Part shown: positions 58,829-64,000 of the stretch, piece after piece
Position numbering within the stretch: position 1 is the first letter of the stretch
Layout of the letters: every line of letters starts with the position of its first letter
Assembly (NCBI RefSeq): GCF_037975245.1
Contig: NC_092565.1
Span: forward strand, 9,656,499-9,720,498
DNA from: Apostichopus japonicus
Taxonomy: Eukaryota > Echinodermata > Holothuroidea > Aspidochirotida > Stichopodidae
Length of the DNA: 64,000 bases
Direction of reading: 5' to 3'
Position numbers and translations under genes: made by a program
The notes under the pieces: generated by a model
What the model was told of the DNA's origin: nothing
Database searches by the model: none
What the model saw: only the letters and a program-made list of their open reading frames with translations

Positions 58829-61800
58829 GTATGAAGTCTGAAATGCTAACAATACTCGTTACTTAGCCTAATGATGGATAGGCCTAAATTATGTTAGGCT
58901 GGTCTAAACTTAGCATACGTTATACATAATGTTAGTAGTAACAATAACAAGGTTTGCTTTAGAAAGGAAGGACGAATTCTTACGTTATATAGGCTTATCC
59001 TTATTTCTTTGTTACCTGATATCACCGGCAACTTGTTGTTTGATTAAACATACAAATAGGCTAGTACTTAAGTAGGCCGAGTAAATGATTTCAATATCTG
59101 ATCGGGTGCCTATGCCTTGCCCTACTGTACCTAGGATAGGCATAACTCAACCCCCCCCCTCCCCTCCTAGCTTAGTACAGACTTTTTCAATTAATGCAAA
59201 GACAAGTAAAAGGTTGGTCTAGGGAGTTTGGTATATATAGGTTACATATTTCAAAGTTAGGTTAGGCCCACTTCATAATTCATACATGCTTCACATTCAC
59301 ATATCAAAATATATATTAAAAGTAAGTAGTTTGAACTAAGTCAGTTGGGTCTAGGCCTATATCTGTTGTTGGCTAGCAATTCCATGTATTATGTGAACTT
59401 CATCTTGCATTGTCATTAAATGCTGTTTTTAAAAGGATTATTTAGCAATTAATATGGCTTGCTATGCTATTACAAAATCTGTCTAAATGTAGTCTAGGGT
59501 TGCAAATACTACATTTTATCTGAAGAAAGTATAAGTTGTTGTGCCCTAGGGGATGGGTCTCAGTTGAGAGGTTCTCCCTTTTTGTAGGCAAAATTTATTT
59601 TGAAGAGATCCTACATGAAATGATACCAGAATGGAAGTTAAAAGCAATAAATCTTACTTAATCAGAACTGTTGATGGAATGTTACTATTGACAAGTTGCT
59701 TTTATGTGCTCAAATTAGACTTACAGTAGCTGCATGGCCAAATCACTGTTGAAAATGTCCACTGTATGTATATAGGCCTATATAATTTGTCAGAACTTAC
59801 CCAAAATCCAGACTGTCTATTTTTTTAAAGTTTTTTTCAATCTGTTCAGAGGCTCATGTATGATAGAAAAAAGAGGATAGGTCTGGGGAAGTCTGGTAAC
59901 ACTACCTTACTGTATATGTGTCTGAGCATTGATGTTTAAAATATATTTAAGGTTTAAGTAACGACATTGTACTAACAAACAAGTATATGATTAACTTAAA
60001 GGGTGTGAAGACTCGCGCACAGAGAAACATCTCATGCCGGTAATCTGACCTAGTTTCGATTGAGGTGTAACAGAAGTGTTAGACACCACCATCGATCCCA
60101 GAAAATACACACACAGCTTGCTACCGTCAGTAATTAAACACTAGTGTACAGTCAATACATACAACTACGGTCAATATCCACAACACAGTGTACATAGCAG
60201 CGCTGGACATCTCAGATCTAGATAAAAGATAACAATGTATCACGTTTCATTACTCTCTGCATTTTGTAGCAACAAGAAGAAAACTTCACTTGCAAGCAAC
60301 GGAAAGTTAACTTTTTCAGAGTTTGGCACGTGATTTGGGGCTAGTCTTCAATGCCTTTAAAGATGTTCATCTGAATTGTACAACACTGGCACAGTGTGTC
60401 ATTGGTTTGTTTGCCCCCCCTCCCCCTCCCCTACATTCCAACTATAATTAGTGTGTCATTATCATCAATGCTTGGTAAATTAACATCATGTTGGTTGGCA
60501 GGCTGTATAAATTATGCATATTAACCTATTCACCTAATAGTGCTTATTTACAGGTACATTACAAGCCAACATCAGGACATAGTTTTTTTGTTCTCATATT
60601 CACAGCTTGCTCCTAGTCAGTCATTACTGGAGGATTTCATATTTCATTGGAAGGCTATCACTCATTACTTCATTAACAATAAAGGTAAGCATTTCTCTTA
60701 CATTTTCCAAATTTTTCTTTAAAACTGTTGGCCTACATGTCAGGCATGATTTAGGGAGAATTCCTATGTGGACTGGGACACCTGTTTTTACAAAGAAACT
60801 TAATCACAATTTGTTTTGCAAGGATTCAAGTTTGTTGAATTATTTGCATTGCTCACCGATGCATTAATCCTATCAAATAAAACCCTTTGATCTGAAAAGA
60901 ATGGCAATTCAGGGTCTTGGGTATAAATAGTTATCATTCATCTTGATGATGTCAAAACAATTTGATGAACATTCTCATAGTTTGATAATACGGTACAAAT
61001 TGGTAGAAAAGGTACAATCTGCTCAGCATTTAAAGAATAAAGGCTTGCTCATACTACAATATATGCCATGGACGATAGATGTAACACAACCATATATGGT
61101 CAAACATATAATGTTCGATGATGAGGTTGTTACCATATTTGGTTCATAACTCATCTACCGCTCAAGATATATATTGGAGGATGAACCAGCCTTTAGGCCT
61201 TACTCTATAATTTTGATAGATTTACATCGTACCATTCTCCAACTAAAAGGACTCAAGAAGTAAGTATTGACTCTTTAGCATTCTGTATTACATCCACACC
61301 ATCATCCACAAAAACAAAAAACCCTAGAAATTCTGGTTCAGTGGTCCTGGCTCTGAGAAAAAATATATAGCTTGAAATGTTCCTAAACAATCCATCTCAA
61401 ACCTCCTACTAGATGAAAAATGTCCAGTACAGGAGAGCAACATCAGCTCGCACCTGGATAACATGCTGGTGATTCTTGAGCAGGAGGAATACCAGACAGA
61501 GAGAAACCAGACTGGACCTTGTATGGAACACCTCCTTCAGCATAAGATACTGGAGACACTGCAAACACTTGGCAAGGCTGATGTAAGTACTACAGCTTCC
61601 AAAAGTGGGCTTTTTCTAAGAATCACATTTGGTATTTTTAGCTGTTGCCTAGATGTAGCAGCCATGTCACATCCGATCTAGTCTGGTAAAGGCAGTTACT
61701 ATTTCTCAGAATTTAAATTTCAGGATGTTTTTAAAAATTGTTTTTGAAGTTGCATTGATAAGAACAGATTTTTTGAATTATCATTGCTGAAATACATATT

Positions 61801-63669
61801 TGTTAAAATACTGCTATGGAATATGCATGACAAAGAATCCTGTGGATAAACAGTTCTCTTTCAGTCTCAGACAACAAAGTTTTCACCAATCATTTTGTGA
61901 TAGCATTTCGATATCCTACATTGGACAAAGTGGAAGCCTTCCAAACTCCCCCATTCTATGACCTCTAGCTTTGATGTTTTGTAAATCAAAGTAAATGTTT
62001 AGATTTCAAGTTGAAGATTTGCTCTATTTTGTTCAAAGTCTGTGCCATTCCTATATTATGTAATGCAAACAACCAAACTTGTTGTTTTAAAACAAACATG
62101 TCTTTGTTTTTGGTTTCGAGGATAATCGTAACCTATGCTTCATGATGGCGTGTGTGTGTTTTTGAGAGTGCGTTTGTGACGCCCAGCTTGTAAACACGAT
62201 ATCTCAAGAAGGGAAGGTCAGACCAATCTCATATTTAGTGTGTAGAAGTACTACATTGAGTACAAGAAGCCTATTGTTTTTGGTGGAGGTCAAAGGTCAT
62301 TTGGGGTCACCAGGGGTCAAAGTGTGAAAAACTTGAAAACATGATATCTCAAGAAGAAAAGCTTGGGAGGACCTTATATTTGGTGTGTAGGAGTACAACA
62401 TTGTGTAAGAAAAGCCTATTATTTTTGGTGGAGGTCATTTGAGGTCATTAGAGGTCAAATCGTGAAACCCTTGTAAACATGTACACCCTCACTATACATT
62501 ATGTCAGATTCATGAAGAAAACTGCTCATGTTACATCATCGAAACCCACAATGCATTTTTGCATTCTGGTTATATATTTTTATTCTTCATTGTTGTATTC
62601 ATGTTTTGTCGAATTCCCTTTATTGTAGTGTCCTCCAGGGATGAAGCAATTGGTCCTGGGTTTCTTCACCAACCTCCTGGGAAAAATCCAACAGCCGTTG
62701 CTTCCACATGTCAATGTCTACAAGCCTGTCCATGTAAGAATTGTTAACATTTCATTCATTTTCTTCTGGAAAAAGCCAAAACTTGTGATATTGATATGAA
62801 TGGAGATAGCGTTACTTTGTCTTAAATGGCCAAGAGAATGTCAAACATATTAAATGTTTATCATTTAAAGCAGCATGTTTGGATATGAAAGTGTTCTTTA
62901 TAAGTCAGGTTTTTAGTTTATGTAACTGTACGTTTAAGTTTATGTAACCATAGTGGGTATTTACTCAAACAAGTCTTCCATGCAACAATCTTAGAAAACC
63001 TACTTTTATTTGTTTTATTTCAATCATGAGTAATTTCTGCTTCATTTGATTTCATTTATAAGTAAATAGAAAACTGAATTTGAAACTAAAGACAAATTCA
63101 AACCAGTGACCTCAGGTCCTGCACTGTACCAAACTGAGCTATCCAGTATATTGTTGGTAGTGATTCCTGTATAACCAGTTTGGGAGGGGAGAATGGGGGG
63201 GGGCCGTTAAAAACAACAGTACCCTGCATACCCTACGAATACCCTGCATTCCCCATACAACAGTGTAACAACTTTAAAAAAAAAAGCTAGGATAATAAAA
63301 AGCTAGGAAATATTCAGTTTCAAACTTGGTATTCAAAATGGGGGTCTTGGCCCCTTTGTTTTTTACATGGTCACCAGCAAAATTTGAAAGCAAAGTTAAG
63401 TTGGCGTTATTGTGGAATAAAAAGAAGTGGAAAACATCGGAACATAAATGACTTCAAAGGTGGAAAATATAAAAACCCATTTTGCCACCGAGCAACCTAA
63501 CAAAGCAAAATTAAAAGATTTCTTTGTTGATTCTGATCATGTACAGAGACTAATAAAGTGCTGTGGAGATGTCAAGGCTGGACCGACAGAGAAAGAAGAG
63601 ATACAGTTTCTCTGCTTGGTGTGTGCCAAACTGAAAGAAACCCCATATCTTATCAACTTCTTCCTAGAG
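58784..63669 (+). CDS. FHIP2A: FHIP2A (FAM160B1), N-terminal five exons of a partial gene
   Basis: Exons 58784-58828, 60606-60684, 61413-61582, 62629-62733 and 63547-63669 join in frame to 174 residues, with the rest right of the window (the human protein is about 765 residues). FHIP proteins join FTS and a Hook protein to form the FHF complex, an adaptor that attaches cargo to dynein. The match to human FHIP2A is continuous: [93 protein letters not shown], then [20 protein letters not shown] and NFFLE. Vertebrates have FHIP2A and FHIP2B; an invertebrate gene may be the single ancestor of both. The start is supported by the conserved MF and by the exact position of intron 1 after VEA. Confidence 0.93.
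59996..60360 (-). mobile_element. TTAA-flanked MITE, copy 3, reverse orientation
   Basis: Starts TTAAAGGGTGTGAAGACTCG and ends AATGCCTTTAA, the inverse of copies 1 and 2, with TTAA on both sides. Lies in FHIP2A intron 1. Confidence 0.85.
60606..60684 (+). CDS. FHIP2A: FHIP2A coding exon 2
   Basis: Acceptor TATTCACAG, donor GTAAGC. 26 codons plus one base, [20 protein letters not shown] then YFINNK. Corresponds to vertebrate [20 protein letters not shown]. Confidence 0.93.
61413..61582 (+). CDS. FHIP2A: FHIP2A coding exon 3
   Basis: Acceptor CTCCTACTAG, donor GTAAGT. With the carried base it gives 57 codons from [19 protein letters not shown] to LGKAD. Confidence 0.93.
62105..62570 (-). repeat. 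Reverse copy of the DR1-bearing repeat
   Basis: Minus-strand copy of the family at 34850-35991. It contains a perfect AGGTCAAAGGTCA at 62287-62299 and shares GATATCTCAAGAAG, GTACAAGAAGCCTATT and the flank with AATGCATTTTTGCAT. Lies just upstream of FHIP2A exon 4. Confidence 0.8.
62629..62733 (+). CDS. FHIP2A: FHIP2A coding exon 4
   Basis: Acceptor TTTATTGTAG, donor GTAAGA. 35 codons, [10 protein letters not shown] to VYKPVH, phase 0. Confidence 0.93.
63085..63160 (-). mobile_element. tRNA-derived SINE head, reverse orientation
   Basis: Minus strand reads GGATAGCTCAGTTTGGTACA (A-box region) then CTGGTTTGAATTTG (B-box-like), with a tRNA-like gap between them. Lies in FHIP2A intron 4. Confidence 0.55.
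63547..63669 (+). CDS. FHIP2A: FHIP2A coding exon 5
   Basis: Acceptor CATGTACAG, donor GTAAGA. 41 codons, [20 protein letters not shown] to NFFLE, phase 0. The last exon in the window. Confidence 0.93.
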
Positions 63670-64000
63670 GTAAGAAGTGAGGTTACTTAGCGACCTTTTA
63701 TTTATTTTATTTGTGACTCCCAACAAATTCAATCTAGGTGTACAGTTTGTTCATCATTCATCAGGGTTGAAGTGTTGAGAGTTAAAGTCTTGGTCAGAGA
63801 TAGAATAAATGTTGTTGGACAACAAAGAACATGTTCTTGAGGTTGTAGGCTTGAGGTGGAAATATGAAAACCTGCTAAGCTGGTCCACATAAGTTACAAG
63901 AACCTTTCTGATCAGTGTAAACTACAGCTATGGTCAAATTTACAGTAATGGTCAATATTATCTACAGTGTTAACATTAACTATTCTTGTATGGAATGGCA
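63670..64000 (+). other. FHIP2A intron 5, cut by the window end
   Basis: Noncoding sequence after exon 5. No repeat or further exon seen. Confidence 0.7.

Overview
This is a eukaryotic, intron-rich, AT-rich, repeat-laden window from a metazoan. Both recognisable genes are animal genes whose protein sequence and intron positions resemble their vertebrate counterparts. The repeat landscape (CR1/L2-like LINE 3' ends with (ATT)n tails, tRNA-derived SINEs, small hAT and TTAA-flanked MITEs, long tandem arrays) fits a marine invertebrate deuterostome. My best guess is an echinoderm, perhaps a sea cucumber, but that assignment is an impression and not proven. There are no prokaryotic features, operons, CRISPR arrays or rRNA genes.

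Left part (1-20001, + strand): the last six coding exons of a Kv-channel-interacting protein (KChIP/KCNIP, neuronal calcium sensor superfamily). The six exons join without a frame break into 154 residues plus a stop, covering degenerate EF1 and three full EF-hand loops. Exons further 5' lie outside the window. The introns are long and hold a hAT-type MITE with a perfect 8-bp target duplication, a tRNA-derived SINE, a TTAA-flanked MITE, a LINE tail and several small tandem repeats.

Middle (20002-49383): about 29 kb with no gene I can support. It holds a 598-bp satellite-like array (about 26365-32610) with a three-monomer higher-order period, a tandem array of tRNA-like SINE units (about 32757-34045), a block of about 135-bp repeats carrying DR1 nuclear-receptor motifs (about 34850-35991), a short Arg/Ser-rich ORF, an AT-rich minisatellite (36385-37095) and LINE fragments.

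Right part: a complete four-exon minus-strand gene (54251 down to 49384) encodes a 227-residue basic, low-complexity protein that I do not recognise. Its largest intron contains a 150-bp tandem array that also has a three-unit higher-order period. Head-to-head with it, from 58784 to the right edge on the + strand, lie the first five coding exons of FHIP2A (FAM160B1), a subunit of the FTS-Hook-FHIP adaptor that links cargo to dynein. Only its N-terminal 174 residues are in the window. Between the two start codons lie a repeat with a palindromic end, a composite TTAA MITE, an inverted-repeat element and a perfect DR1 motif 235 bp upstream of the FHIP2A ATG.

No pathway joins the two recognised genes. 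Their linkage may reflect ancient chromosomal synteny, because KCNIP and FHIP2 paralogues lie in related human chromosome regions.
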